From DATESZ01 sp035283845 (lineage in GTDB: Bacteria; Desulfobacterota; Syntrophia; Syntrophales; JACQWR01), in the NCBI GenBank assembly GCA_035283845.1, contig DATESZ010000105.1, positions 1 through 17,931 on the forward strand: a stretch of DNA of 17,931 bases, read 5' to 3'. The notes under the pieces are model-generated. The model was not told the origin of the DNA. It saw only the letters and a list, made by a program, of their open reading frames with translations, and did no database searches. Below, piece by piece: positions 6,006 to 13,943 of this stretch (position 1 is the first letter of the stretch; every line of letters begins with the position of its first letter). Position numbers and translations under genes: made by a program.

Positions 6006-8000
6006 ATGGCAGAAATAAAATCGTTGATGGAGGAAACGAGGACGTTTCCCCCTCCAAAGGAATTTGTTGATCAGGCCCGCATCAGGAGCAGAGAAGAATA
6101 TGAAAAGATGTGGAAGGAATCTATAGAAAATCCGGACAGGTTCTGGGGAAATGCCGCTTCGGAACTGTTCTGGTTCCAAAAATGGTTCAAAGTGAATGAA
6201 GATGATTTCAAGAACGCAAAATTGGCGTGGTTTCTCGGCGGCAAAACAAACATCGCCTATAACTGCCTTGATTATCAGATTGAAAAAGGGAAAGGAGATG
6301 ATATCGCCTTCATCTTCCAGGGCGAGCCTGATGACGACGTTAAGAAATACACCTATAAGGAGCTACTGAGGGAAGTATCAAAATTTGCTAATGTTCTGAA
6401 GAAAAAAGGCGTCAAAAAGGGTGACCGGGTCGCTATTTATCTGCCCATGATTGGCGAGCTGCCAGTAGCTATGTTGGCCTGTGCCCGCATCGGGGCCGTC
6501 CATACGATCGTTTTCGGCGGTTTTTCCGCCGAATCTTTGAGGGACAGGATTATCGACGCCGGCGCCAAACTCCTGATCACGGCAAATGGCTACTGGAGGT
6601 CCGGAAAAAAAGCAAATTCCAAGGCAAATGCTGATGGGGCTGTTAATTCATGCGCAAAGCAGGGACACCAGGTTAATGCCGTTGTTGTTGTGAAAAGGCT
6701 TGAGGATTTCGATGTTCCCATGGCCCTGGGAAGAGATTGCTGGTGGCATGAAGAGATGAATGCTGCCGACATCAGCGATAACTGCTCCGCAGAACAGATG
6801 GACGCCGAAGACCCTCTCTTCATCCTTTACACCTCCGGTTCGACGGGCAAACCGAAGGGCGCTCTCCATACTACGGGCGGTTATATGGTTTATACCTACC
6901 TTACGTTCAAATATATTTTTGATTGCCAGGATAAAGATATTCTCTGGTGCACCGCAGATATCGGCTGGGTAACGGGTCACTCCTACGGTGTCTATGGTCC
7001 CCTGACAAACGGCGCCACCTCGGTCGTCTTCGAGAGCGTTCCTACCTACCCGCAGCCCGACAGGCTCTGGCAGATCGTGGAGAAATTCAAGGTCAAAATA
7101 CTTTACACCGCTCCGACCGTTATCAGGGCGCTCATGCGCGAGGGGGATAAATGGCCCGACGGAAGGGACCTCTCATCGCTGAGGCTACTTGGATCAGTCG
7201 GCGAGCCGATCAATCCGGAAGCCTGGATGTGGTACCATAGGGTTATCGGCAAGGAAAAATGCCCCATCGTCGACACGTGGTGGCAGACAGAGACAGGCGG
7301 GATCGCGATTACACCTCTCCCCGGCGCGTGGCCTACAAAGCCCGGGTCCGCAACCCTGCCCTTCTTCGGCATAGACGCAGTTGTCTTAAGGGGGAGGGCA
7401 TCGGTAGACGAGCCGGCCGTCACAGCGGGAATCAATGAAGGGGGCGAGCTCTGCATCAGAGGATCATGGCCCGGTTTGATGAGGGGCGTCTATGGCGAGC
7501 CCGGGAGGTTTTATAGTGCCTATTTTATCCAGCAGCCCGGGTTTTACTTCTCCGGCGACGGCGCCAGAAGGGATGAAGACGGCTACTTCTGGTTGATGGG
7601 CCGTATTGACGACGTGGTGAACGTTTCCGGTCACAGGATCGGCACGGCCGAGGTTGAAAGCGCGCTCGTCGCGCATCAGTCCGTTGCCGAAGCGGCAGTC
7701 GTCGGTTACCCCCATGACATCAAAGGCGAAGATCTTTATGCCTACGTTATACTCAAAATCGGTTTTGCGGGAAGCGATCAGTTAAGAAAAGACCTTGTAG
7801 CCCACGTGCGGAAGGAGATCGGTCCTATCGCCTCTCCCGGAAAGCTTCAGTTCGTTCCCGGTCTTCCAAAGACAAGATCCGGCAAAATCATGAGAAGGAT
7901 ACTGAGGAAGGTCGCCGCCGGTGAGACCAACGAGCTGGGCGACACCACGACCCTCGCTGATCCATCGGTTGTAGAGGACATTGTGAAGGGAAAGCTGTAG
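6006..8000 (+). CDS. acs: acetyl-CoA synthetase (AMP-forming)
   Basis: 664 residues, close to the usual 650. It activates acetate to acetyl-CoA through acetyl-AMP in the cytoplasm. The ATG at 6006 has AGGAGG six bases upstream; the in-frame TTG at 6000 would abut that site and is rejected. Visible motifs: P-loop YTSGSTGKPKG (275-285), GWVTGHSYGVYGP (320-332), SVGEPINPEA (397-406), WWQTETGG (425-432), the hinge region around 532-546 (GRIDDVVNVSGHR) and the catalytic lysine in PKTRSGKIMRR (K627), which in homologues is the site of regulatory acetylation. The acetate-pocket positions V, T, V and W of the E. coli enzyme are all retained, favouring acetate over propionate. It is divergent from the electron-transfer operon; the shared upstream region may coordinate them. 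Confidence 0.97.
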   Translation: MAEIKSLMEETRTFPPPKEFVDQARIRSREEYEKMWKESIENPDRFWGNAASELFWFQKWFKVNEDDFKNAKLAWFLGGKTNIAYNCLDYQIEKGKGDDIAFIFQGEPDDDVKKYTYKELLREVSKFANVLKKKGVKKGDRVAIYLPMIGELPVAMLACARIGAVHTIVFGGFSAESLRDRIIDAGAKLLITANGYWRSGKKANSKANADGAVNSCAKQGHQVNAVVVVKRLEDFDVPMALGRDCWWHEEMNAADISDNCSAEQMDAEDPLFILYTSGSTGKPKGALHTTGGYMVYTYLTFKYIFDCQDKDILWCTADIGWVTGHSYGVYGPLTNGATSVVFESVPTYPQPDRLWQIVEKFKVKILYTAPTVIRALMREGDKWPDGRDLSSLRLLGSVGEPINPEAWMWYHRVIGKEKCPIVDTWWQTETGGIAITPLPGAWPTKPGSATLPFFGIDAVVLRGRASVDEPAVTAGINEGGELCIRGSWPGLMRGVYGEPGRFYSAYFIQQPGFYFSGDGARRDEDGYFWLMGRIDDVVNVSGHRIGTAEVESALVAHQSVAEAAVVGYPHDIKGEDLYAYVILKIGFAGSDQLRKDLVAHVRKEIGPIASPGKLQFVPGLPKTRSGKIMRRILRKVAAGETNELGDTTTLADPSVVEDIVKGKL

Positions 8001-8038
8001 AACCTTATTTTCTTTTAACAAGGGGCTGACTGGCTCCA

Positions 8039-9580
8039 CATTCGGAACGAAATATTACTGATTTTTTTGCTCATTTTTCACCGAAATACCTAATTTTTTC
8101 AGCAGGGCATGAAAATTTGGCCGCAGCATCCCTGTTTCGTCCGCAGCCTGGGAAACGTTCCAGTTGTTTCTTTTGAGGGCACTGATAACAAAGGCTTTTT
8201 CAATCGGTTCCACTGCCCGTTCGCGTATTTGCTTTTTCGTTTCTTTCAATTTTTCCAGGCTGAGCGGTACACAATCCAACTCCTTATACATTTCCTCTTC
8301 CGCCGACCAGAGCTCCAGGTGTGCCTTTTGGATGACGTCCCCTTCACACAAAACCACCGCCCGCTCAATGATATTTTCCAATTCACGGACATTTCCGGGA
8401 AATAAGTATTGTTCCAGCAGCGCCATAGCATCGGGTGCCAGACCCCGGACTTCCTTGCCTATTTCTTCGGAAAATTTTCTCAAAAAATGAAAAATTAAAA
8501 TGGATGTGTCTCCCTTCCTTTCCCGAAGTGGAGGAATATTAACAGGGATAACATTGAGTCGGAAAAAAAGATCTTCCCGGAAGGTCGCTTTAGCCACCAT
8601 CGATCTCAGATTTGTATTCGTTGCTGCCACAAGACGGATATCTACGGGGATGACCCGAGTATCGCCGATGGGAGTAATAACGCGCTCCTGTAAAACCCTG
8701 AGCAGTTTTGCCTGGGTGGCAAGGCTGATATTGGAAATTTCGTCCAGAAAAAGGGTGCCGCCATCGGCAACTTTAAACAGACCCATTTTGGTGTGAATTG
8801 CGCCGGTGAAGGAACCTTTCACGTGGCCGAACAGTTCGCTTTCCAGCAATGTTTCCGGCAGGGATGTGCAATCCACCGCTACAAAGGGATGGTCATGCCG
8901 GGGACTGTTGTTATGAATGGCGCGGGCTACAAGTTCCTTGCCCGTGCCGCTTTCACCGGTGATTAAAACAGTGCTGTCCGTAGGCGCCACCTGCATGATC
9001 CGGCGATAGACCTTCTGCATCCCCATGCTCTCGCCGACAAAGTTATCAAAACCGTGGTATTTATGGATGTTTTTTTTTAAGTTGATGTTATTCAGGGACG
9101 CCGCCTTATGGGAAATAGCTTTTTGCGCCTTGTCGCTTATCTGATCGGACGTGAAGGGCTTGGCAATATAGTCGAAAGCGCCGTTTTTCATGGCCTCAAC
9201 AGCCGTATCTACCGTCGAATAACCGGTGATAATGATTACCGGCACATCCGGCTGGAGAATTTTTATCGTTTTCAGCACCTCGATGCCGTCCATGCCGGGC
9301 ATTTTCAGATCCGTAATAACGACGTCAAAATCCTGTTCCTGTATTTTTTCAATAGCCGTCCGTCCGCTGGCCGATGTTTCAACGTGATAACCTTCCTCTT
9401 CGAGGATGCGGCGCATCCCTTCCCTGATTACCGCCTCGTCGTCAACTACAAGGATACTACTGCGCCCGCATCCCGAATCATTTTCCTGTTTATATGTTTC
9501 CATAAGTTTGACCGTAGCTAAACTCGCCGCTTCCGGCTTCGCTAAGAAATAAAAGGGGTTTTAAATTTACGTTCCGAATG
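8039..9580. repeat. inverted repeat arms CATTCGGAACG flanking the response regulator
   Basis: CATTCGGAACG at 8039-8049 has its exact reverse complement CGTTCCGAATG at 9570-9580. The arms lie just outside both ends of the response-regulator gene, about 1.5 kb apart. The bases next to the arms are both AT-rich and partly similar. No transposase is present. It may be chance or the footprint of a cassette. Confidence 0.4.
8055..9503 (-). CDS. NtrC-family sigma-54 response regulator
   Basis: 482 residues with the full three-domain layout. The receiver (about 15-130) has acidic residues D21/D22, phospho-acceptor D65 in VVITDLKMPG, T93 and K115 (AKPF). The AAA+ domain (about 155-390) has GESGTGKE (183-190), GSFTGA (230-235), LFLDE (251-255) and the FREDLFFRLN and PPLRERKGD segments. 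The Fis-type helix-turn-helix near the C-terminus is NVSQAADETGMLRPNFHALLKKL. Phosphorylation by a sensor kinase should trigger assembly and sigma-54 activation. No kinase gene lies beside it, so it is an orphan in this window. It converges on acs. An 11-base inverted repeat flanks the gene (8039-8049 and 9570-9580). Confidence 0.95.
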   Translation of the reverse strand: METYKQENDSGCGRSSILVVDDEAVIREGMRRILEEEGYHVETSASGRTAIEKIQEQDFDVVITDLKMPGMDGIEVLKTIKILQPDVPVIIITGYSTVDTAVEAMKNGAFDYIAKPFTSDQISDKAQKAISHKAASLNNINLKKNIHKYHGFDNFVGESMGMQKVYRRIMQVAPTDSTVLITGESGTGKELVARAIHNNSPRHDHPFVAVDCTSLPETLLESELFGHVKGSFTGAIHTKMGLFKVADGGTLFLDEISNISLATQAKLLRVLQERVITPIGDTRVIPVDIRLVAATNTNLRSMVAKATFREDLFFRLNVIPVNIPPLRERKGDTSILIFHFLRKFSEEIGKEVRGLAPDAMALLEQYLFPGNVRELENIIERAVVLCEGDVIQKAHLELWSAEEEMYKELDCVPLSLEKLKETKKQIRERAVEPIEKAFVISALKRNNWNVSQAADETGMLRPNFHALLKKLGISVKNEQKNQ

Positions 9581-9633
9581 CCGAATTTCTTATTCTCAGT
9601 TTATAGCAGTTTTTCTATCAAGTCAAATCAATA

Positions 9634-9676
9634 TAGGCGCCTAATTTTCAGTCCGGCGTTCTACCCGGCGTTCTAC
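9634..9676. repeat. palindrome plus tandem 12-mer upstream of hpt
   Basis: TAGGCGCCTA (9634-9643) is a perfect 10-base palindrome. It is followed by two abutting exact copies of CCGGCGTTCTAC (9653-9664 and 9665-9676). Immediately after lies GGGGAAATAAATGTGTCC and then the hpt -35 element. The whole block looks like a degraded dispersed repeat rather than a promoter element; identity unknown. Confidence 0.5.
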
Positions 9677-9707
9677 GTCAGGGGAAATAAATGTGTCCTC
9701 ATTTTTA

Positions 9708-9736
9708 TTGACAGGCTTTTCAGCCTTAGGTAGAGT
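9708..9736 (+). promoter_or_regulatory. sigma-70-type promoter of hpt
   Basis: TTGACA (9708-9713), 17-base spacer, TAGAGT (9731-9736, four of six consensus bases). Predicted transcription start near 9743, about 20 bases before the GTG start. Confidence 0.65.
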
Positions 9737-9761
9737 GAAAGGATGAGAGGAGGACGTTCTT

Positions 9762-10286
9762 GTGGATATTCTACAGAAGGAAGTGCTCTATTCTAAGGAT
9801 GTGATCGAGAAAAGGGTCCGGGAATTAGCCGGGACCATATCCCGCGACTACGAGGGGAAAGAACTAATCGTCATCGGCATCCTCAAGGGCGCCTTTATTT
9901 TCATGGCCGATTTGATCCGCTGCCTTTCCGTTCCCTGCCGGGTCGACTTCGTCCGACTGGCGAGTTACGCGGAAGGAACATCAAGTTCCGGCAAGGTCGT
10001 CATGACCAAGGATATTGAGACTTCTATCAAAGACAGGGACATCCTCATAGTGGAAGATGTGGTGGATACCGGTCTTACACTATCCTTCCTAGTCAATTGG
10101 CTGAAGGAGAGGAGCCCGCGTTCAATCAAGGTTTGTGCCTTTTTAGACAAAAGGAAGAGGCGAAGGGTGCCCTTTGAGGCCGATTATGTGGGCTTTACTA
10201 TCGATGATGGTTTTGTCGTTGGTTATGGCCTTGATTTTAATGAGAAGGCCCGTTTTCTTCCTGATATATGCGTTATCGAAGAATGA
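9762..10286 (+). CDS. hpt: hypoxanthine phosphoribosyltransferase
   Basis: 174 residues, the usual size. It salvages hypoxanthine (and usually guanine) with PRPP to IMP/GMP in the cytoplasm. The start is GTG at 9762 with AGGAGG eight bases upstream. Motifs: GILKGAFIFMADL (39-51, the LKG diphosphate loop), RLASYAEGTSSSG (65-77, flexible loop), the PRPP-binding signature ILIVEDVVDTGLT (94-106) and the purine-contacting DYVGFTIDDGFVVGYGLD (141-158). It is the first gene behind the promoter at 9708; the DUF3426 gene follows after 44 bases, probably in the same transcript although unrelated in function. Confidence 0.95.
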   Translation: MDILQKEVLYSKDVIEKRVRELAGTISRDYEGKELIVIGILKGAFIFMADLIRCLSVPCRVDFVRLASYAEGTSSSGKVVMTKDIETSIKDRDILIVEDVVDTGLTLSFLVNWLKERSPRSIKVCAFLDKRKRRRVPFEADYVGFTIDDGFVVGYGLDFNEKARFLPDICVIEE

Positions 10287-10330
10287 CGGCGTCGTAAAAA
10301 TATAAAGAAACCTCTTTCCGGGAGGAAGCT

Positions 10331-11329
10331 ATGATCATCAGATGCAGTAAATGTGAAACAAAATTCCGCTTTGATGATGAAATCGTCACGGGCGAAGGAG
10401 TCTGGGTAAGGTGCAGCCGATGCCAGCATGTTTTTTTTCATGATAATCCTGCGCAAGAAGCGCTGACGCCGGCTCAGACGAAAACAGAATACCGCCAGGA
10501 CGTGCCCGTCAAGGTAGAAAAGGACGGACTGGATGTCGAAAAAGCGGCACCAGGCAGGGGCGAAACAGGGGATGGGGCACTGGAAAAGGAAGATGATGCC
10601 ATCCTGTCGAAGATTAAGGAAATCAGGGAGGCCATGGCGGAAGAAGAAAGAGGCGCTGACATTGCCGTTAGGGAACTTGATGTTCTGGAAAATCTGGCCG
10701 GAGACAAAGGCGAAGAAGGTCTGTTTGAGGAAACGCTGGAACCGTCAGAGGGGGATAAAAAAAGAGGCTCTATAGGGAAGTTTTTTGCCTATCTCTTCCT
10801 ACTGCTTCTTATAGTTATCATGTTGGGCGCCATTTATCTCTGGGTGTTTCCTCAGGCGTGGCAACGGGCAGTAGAATTTCTTTCCCCCTATTCGCCTGTG
10901 ATCGAACGATTTTCGAAAGATCGGATGAGCCAGGATCAATTTGCCGGCCAGGTCATAATCCAGGATGTAAGGCAGCGTTTTGTCTATAACTGGCTCATGG
11001 GCAATCTGCGGGTCGTTGAGGGCAGCGCCGTCAATGCCACGAAGTACCCGCTCACGCGCATCCAGGTGAGGGGAAGGTTATACGGTAACCGAGCAATAAT
11101 CGGCGAGGCGGTATCCTTTTGCGGTAATCTGCTCACTGATGCCGAACTGGCGACTTTAACTCAAGATGAGATACAGCGTAAGCTTGACCAGCCATTAGGG
11201 AGCAATATACCCAACGAACGGATCAGTCCTCATGGTCAGATACCTTTTATGATTGTTTTTATTCATAACCTGCCGGCAGTGGAGAAGGTAACCGTATCGC
11301 TGGCAGGCGCCGAGAAACTTCTGGAATAA
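10331..11329 (+). CDS. MJ0042-type zinc-ribbon / DUF3426 membrane protein
   Basis: 332 residues. The N-terminal zinc ribbon is of the MJ0042 type (MIIRCSKCETKFRFDDE..VRCSRCQHVF, C5, C8, C28, C31). Residues 40-148 are charged and low in complexity (many E, K and D), likely disordered. One membrane helix lies at about 150-173, followed by a DUF3426-like exported domain (about 205-330) with the segment NLRVVEGSAVNATKYPLTRI. This layout puts the zinc ribbon in the cytoplasm and the DUF3426 domain in the periplasm. GGAGG stands seven bases before the ATG. Proteins of this type are widespread in Desulfobacterota and Proteobacteria; their function is not established. Confidence 0.9.
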   Translation: MIIRCSKCETKFRFDDEIVTGEGVWVRCSRCQHVFFHDNPAQEALTPAQTKTEYRQDVPVKVEKDGLDVEKAAPGRGETGDGALEKEDDAILSKIKEIREAMAEEERGADIAVRELDVLENLAGDKGEEGLFEETLEPSEGDKKRGSIGKFFAYLFLLLLIVIMLGAIYLWVFPQAWQRAVEFLSPYSPVIERFSKDRMSQDQFAGQVIIQDVRQRFVYNWLMGNLRVVEGSAVNATKYPLTRIQVRGRLYGNRAIIGEAVSFCGNLLTDAELATLTQDEIQRKLDQPLGSNIPNERISPHGQIPFMIVFIHNLPAVEKVTVSLAGAEKLLE

Positions 11330-11351
11330 AAAAATTGCAACGTATTATTCC

Positions 11352-11414
11352 CACTTGCGGGGCCTCACATAGGGCTTTACTTTAATTATTTCTTATGGCA
11401 TAGACGCGCAAGTG
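11352..11414. repeat. 8-base inverted repeat in the gap before the SurA-N-like gene
   Basis: CACTTGCG (11352-11359) and CGCAAGTG (11407-11414) with 47 bases between them. It could be an operator pair or chance; there is no clear promoter between the arms. Confidence 0.25.
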
Positions 11415-11442
11415 CGAACAAAATATATTATGAGGTAGAGAA

Positions 11443-12123
11443 ATGGAAAAATTTGAATGTCCCCAATGCGGCGGTCCTTTGGGAAGCGGGGCCACCGTAT
11501 GCGGAGAATGCGGCAAGGAAATCAACGTTCAGCCCCCTTCCCCGGCCCAGGAAGAGAAGCGGAGCGGCAAGAATCTCTACGCTTTTCTCGCGGTTTTGCT
11601 GGTAGTTCTGGGCGGCTTAGCCATCTTGCTTTTTATAGGGCTGATTCCCAATCCCTTAAGGGACAGTTCGACGGCCGCCATCGTCAACGGTGAGAAGATA
11701 TCCCTGGTGGAGTTAAACAAAAAGTTCGATATGTATAAAAAAATGTACGGACAGGATGGTAAAACCGAGTTTTCCGGCCCCAATGGGGAGAAAATGCTGG
11801 AACAATTGCGCAGACAAATTTTAGACAGCATGATTCAGGACAAGATACTGGCAACCGAGGCAAGAAAGGAAATGATCAGCGTCTCCCCCCAGGAAATCGC
11901 GGAGAAGATTAACGCCATAAAGAACAGCATGAATCTCTCGGATAAGGATTTCGAGGAGTTTCTAAAAAATCACTCTATGAACCTGAGCAGTTTTGAGAAG
12001 AGGCTGGAAAAGGATATCATGATTGCCAATCTTATCGACAAAGGAGCAAAGAAGGGCTTAACTAAGGATGCCTGGATCAAAGAGCTGAACTCAAGGGCAA
12101 AGGTCGAGATATTCTCCAAATAA
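11443..12123 (+). CDS. zinc-ribbon, membrane-anchored SurA N-terminal-like protein
   Basis: 226 residues. The zinc ribbon (C6, C9, C20, C23: FECPQCG..VCGECG) is followed by a proline-rich linker, a membrane helix at about 45-67 and an exported domain from about 76. This begins AAIVNGEKISLVELNKKFD and continues as amphipathic helices (LRRQILDSMIQDKILATEARKEMISVSPQEIAEKI), the pattern of the SurA/PrsA N-terminal chaperone domain. No parvulin (PPIase) domain follows, so it would be a chaperone-like or substrate-holding module only. A ribosome site is present (gaggtagag before the ATG). It shares the zinc-ribbon, helix, exported-domain architecture with the gene 113 bases upstream. Function unknown. 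Confidence 0.85.
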   Translation: MEKFECPQCGGPLGSGATVCGECGKEINVQPPSPAQEEKRSGKNLYAFLAVLLVVLGGLAILLFIGLIPNPLRDSSTAAIVNGEKISLVELNKKFDMYKKMYGQDGKTEFSGPNGEKMLEQLRRQILDSMIQDKILATEARKEMISVSPQEIAEKINAIKNSMNLSDKDFEEFLKNHSMNLSSFEKRLEKDIMIANLIDKGAKKGLTKDAWIKELNSRAKVEIFSK

Positions 12124-12158
12124 TATGCTTGCGTAAAAATCGGAGGCGGGAGATTACC

Positions 12159-12632
12159 TCAGGGTTTATTGGCTTCTTTTTTATCTTCCTGCCGATAGGG
12201 TTTCTTATAGAGGACATCCAGCATTTCCCGTTCTTTCTCGATCTCTTCTGAACAATATATCCAGAGATGGTAGCTTTCCAGCCCCAGAATGGTCACACCG
12301 GCCGCGAACAAAGCCCAGAAGTTTTCCGGAAGTTTACCCGAAAAATGATAGAAAAAGTAAAAGCAGGCAAGATAACCCACATGTCTTATTCCCCCAACAC
12401 TGCCTGAACCGCTCATCATCCTCGACAGGATGAGGATTATGGCGGAAAATATATAAAGAATAAACACAGCGCTGATAGAGTTCTCCGAAGGGGGATGCCC
12501 CAGAGCAGCCCTGACGTTATCGGGAAGGGAAGGGAGAAAAGCAAAGTCACTCAGCGCCCCTATGCTCAGGAGAATAAAAAGGGCTGCGGCCAGAAGTTTC
12601 GAAGTAAACTTATTTTGCAGCTTGCCGATCAT
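12159..12632 (-). CDS. four-helix membrane protein of unknown function
   Basis: I do not recognise a family. From the ATG at 12632 it has 157 residues; GAAGGG lies six bases upstream. The frame continues to an ATG at 12683 (17 more, highly charged residues) without a ribosome site, so the longer form is possible. Four hydrophobic segments are visible: LLAAALFILLSIGAL, AVFILYIFSAIILILS, VGYLACFYFFYHF and FWALFAAGVTILGLESYHLW. A charged C-terminal tail follows (EEIEKEREMLDVLYKK..EDKKEANK), probably cytoplasmic. It converges with the SurA-N-like gene, with no obvious terminator between them. Confidence 0.65.
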   Translation of the reverse strand: MIGKLQNKFTSKLLAAALFILLSIGALSDFAFLPSLPDNVRAALGHPPSENSISAVFILYIFSAIILILSRMMSGSGSVGGIRHVGYLACFYFFYHFSGKLPENFWALFAAGVTILGLESYHLWIYCSEEIEKEREMLDVLYKKPYRQEDKKEANKP

Positions 12633-13032
12633 GGCAAGCCCTTCTTTCCTGCGCCTTTCGTGGTTTTCTCTGAAGTCTGGCATTTCCGGTTTGTTCGGCA
12701 GACTTTATTCCCCCTTTTTACATTATCAAGCTTCATAATCGAATAGAGAAGGATACTGCATACGACGGCGAAATCCTTAACAACTGCCGTCGCAGGTATA
12801 ATGCGCGGGACGTAAGTGTTCTAATCGCTTTTTATTATAAAAAATTGTTGGGGATTAGTCAATTCCAATTGCGCTTTACTCCGATTGTCCAAATACCCTT
12901 GATAATAAGGGGGAGGTCATGTAGGATTTGATGCACAGGGTAGGCAAAAGGGACATAAATTTGGCTAAGGGATAATGACGATGTTATTTTTTCAGAAAAG
13001 ATTTGAGATATGGAGATAAAAAGGACGTAACG
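12633..13032. other. intergenic region upstream of smpB
   Basis: About 400 bases with no supported gene. It contains a 7-base inverted repeat CGACGGC (12763-12769) / GCCGTCG (12786-12792) with a 16-base loop, and a perfect -10 hexamer TATAAT at 12797-12802 that lacks a recognisable -35. A second -10-like GATAAT is at 12901-12906. The smpB promoter is probably one of these, which would give a leader of 120-220 bases. Confidence 0.4.
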
Positions 13033-13509
13033 TTGGCAAAGAGCAGTATTGCGCAGAAAGTCATCTGCCAGAATAAAACAGCCAGGTTGAATTTTTTCAT
13101 TGACGATACCTACGAAGCGGGAATTGCCCTTGTGGGAACGGAAGTCAAGGCGCTTCGCGATGGAAAGGCTAACCTTAAGGACAGTTATGCCCTTGTACAA
13201 AACGGCGAAGTTTTTCTTTATGACATGCATATTGGACCCTATACTCACGGCAACCGAGCCAATCATGATAATTTACGGGTGAGAAAACTGCTGCTGCACA
13301 GACGGGAAATTAAGCGTCTGTACGGCAAGTCACAGGAAAAAGGGTTGACGCTCATCCCCCTGAAACTCTATTTCCAGTCAGGAAAGGTCAAGGTAGAGAT
13401 CGGTGTAGGGAAGGGCAAGAAACTCTACGATAAAAGAGAGGATATGAAGAAGAAAGACGACATCAGGGCTATGGAAAGAGGTCTCAGAAACAGGCACCGC
13501 GGAGAATAA
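13033..13509 (+). CDS. smpB: SsrA-binding protein SmpB
   Basis: 158 residues, the normal length. It binds tmRNA and delivers it to stalled ribosomes for trans-translation. The start is the TTG at 13033, giving MAKSSIAQKVICQNKTAR as in other SmpB proteins, with AAGGA seven bases upstream; a TTG ten codons earlier (13003) has no ribosome site. Family hallmarks: FFIDDTYEAGIALVGTEVKA, LRDGKANLKDSYA, YTHGNRANHDNLRVRKLLLH and the basic tail GKGKKLYDKREDMKKKD, which enters the ribosomal channel. ssrA follows 67 bases downstream with its own promoter. Confidence 0.96.
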   Translation: MAKSSIAQKVICQNKTARLNFFIDDTYEAGIALVGTEVKALRDGKANLKDSYALVQNGEVFLYDMHIGPYTHGNRANHDNLRVRKLLLHRREIKRLYGKSQEKGLTLIPLKLYFQSGKVKVEIGVGKGKKLYDKREDMKKKDDIRAMERGLRNRHRGE

Positions 13510-13512
13510 AAC

Positions 13513-13540
13513 TTGACTTTGTCAGCGATAATTCTATAAT
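13513..13540 (+). promoter_or_regulatory. sigma-70-type promoter of ssrA
   Basis: TTGACT (13513-13518), 16-base spacer, TATAAT (13535-13540). Predicted start near 13547, about 30 bases before the mature tmRNA 5' end, leaving a short 5' extension for RNase P to remove. Confidence 0.75.
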
Positions 13541-13668
13541 AAGGCCAATTTTACCGGCCTTTCAGCCAATCCTCAAGGGGGCGTCACGGTTTCGACGGGG
13601 ATAGTTGAAGCTGTAGAAGCGTACCGAGGTTCCTACAGGCCTCGTTAAACAGGTAGGACAATATAATC

Positions 13669-13701
13669 GCAGAAAACTACGATTACGCTTTAGCCGCTTA
13701 G
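13669..13701 (+). other. tmRNA tag-peptide reading frame
   Basis: GCA resume codon, then GAA AAC TAC GAT TAC GCT TTA GCC GCT and stop TAG. The encoded tag is AENYDYALAA, ending in the ALAA degron recognised by ClpXP-type proteases. The bases before the resume codon (ataatc) resemble the SmpB-dependent determinant of other tmRNAs. Confidence 0.9.
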
Positions 13702-13899
13702 ACGGCTAACGTTCTCCTGAACCCGCCTGTCGGTTCAGATGAGGGCGTCATTAAGGCAGGATAACTGCTCCTTCTTGCCCGGCGGGGGAGAGGCGAAAAA
13801 AATACGGGATAGCGCCTGATCAATCCGGACCCTGGGAGTTTTCGGGGGCGAAATCAAATCAGAGTCTACGTACGTAGAAACTGCAGTGGAATATTTTCG

Positions 13900-13930
13900 G
13901 ACGCGGGTTCGACTCCCGCCGCCTCCACCA
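13900..13930. other. probable attachment site (attL) in the ssrA 3' end
   Basis: The T arm and acceptor 3' strand of tmRNA, ending in CCTCCACCA, directly abut foreign DNA with an integrase gene 13 bases away. The 3' end of tmRNA is a well-known target of tyrosine recombinases. No second copy of this stretch is visible up to 17931, so the core boundaries cannot be fixed here. Confidence 0.6.
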
Positions 13931-13943
13931 TGATTTCAATAAC

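Larger units (their letters stand above)
13577..13930 (+). ncRNA. ssrA: tmRNA (SsrA), one-piece
   Basis: 354 bases. The 5' end GGGGGCG pairs with 3' CGCCTCC (seven pairs, one G-U) to form the acceptor stem, followed by discriminator A and an encoded CCA. The T arm with GGTTCGACTCCC is intact, as is the conserved 5' segment GTCACGGTTTCGACGGGG. The messenger part carries a tag frame at 13669-13701. Unusually G-rich segments in the second half (GCCCGGCGGGGGAGAGGCG and on) are presumably pseudoknots. The gene lies next to smpB, its protein partner. Its 3' end abuts an integrase gene, and the stem is complete, so the insertion downstream has restored or spared the functional end. Confidence 0.97.

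Noticed and set aside
12931..12975. 14-codon ORF (MHRVGKRDINLAKG) upstream of smpB
   Set aside because: Too short, weak ribosome site and no sign of coding constraint that I can see; could only be kept with conservation evidence.
13003..13032. Earlier TTG start for SmpB
   Set aside because: No ribosome site upstream of it, whereas AAGGA precedes the TTG at 13033 and gives the family-typical MAKS start.
13033..13060. TGGCA...TTGC sequence resembling a sigma-54 promoter
   Set aside because: Spacing between the two elements is about four bases too long and the stretch lies inside the smpB coding start.
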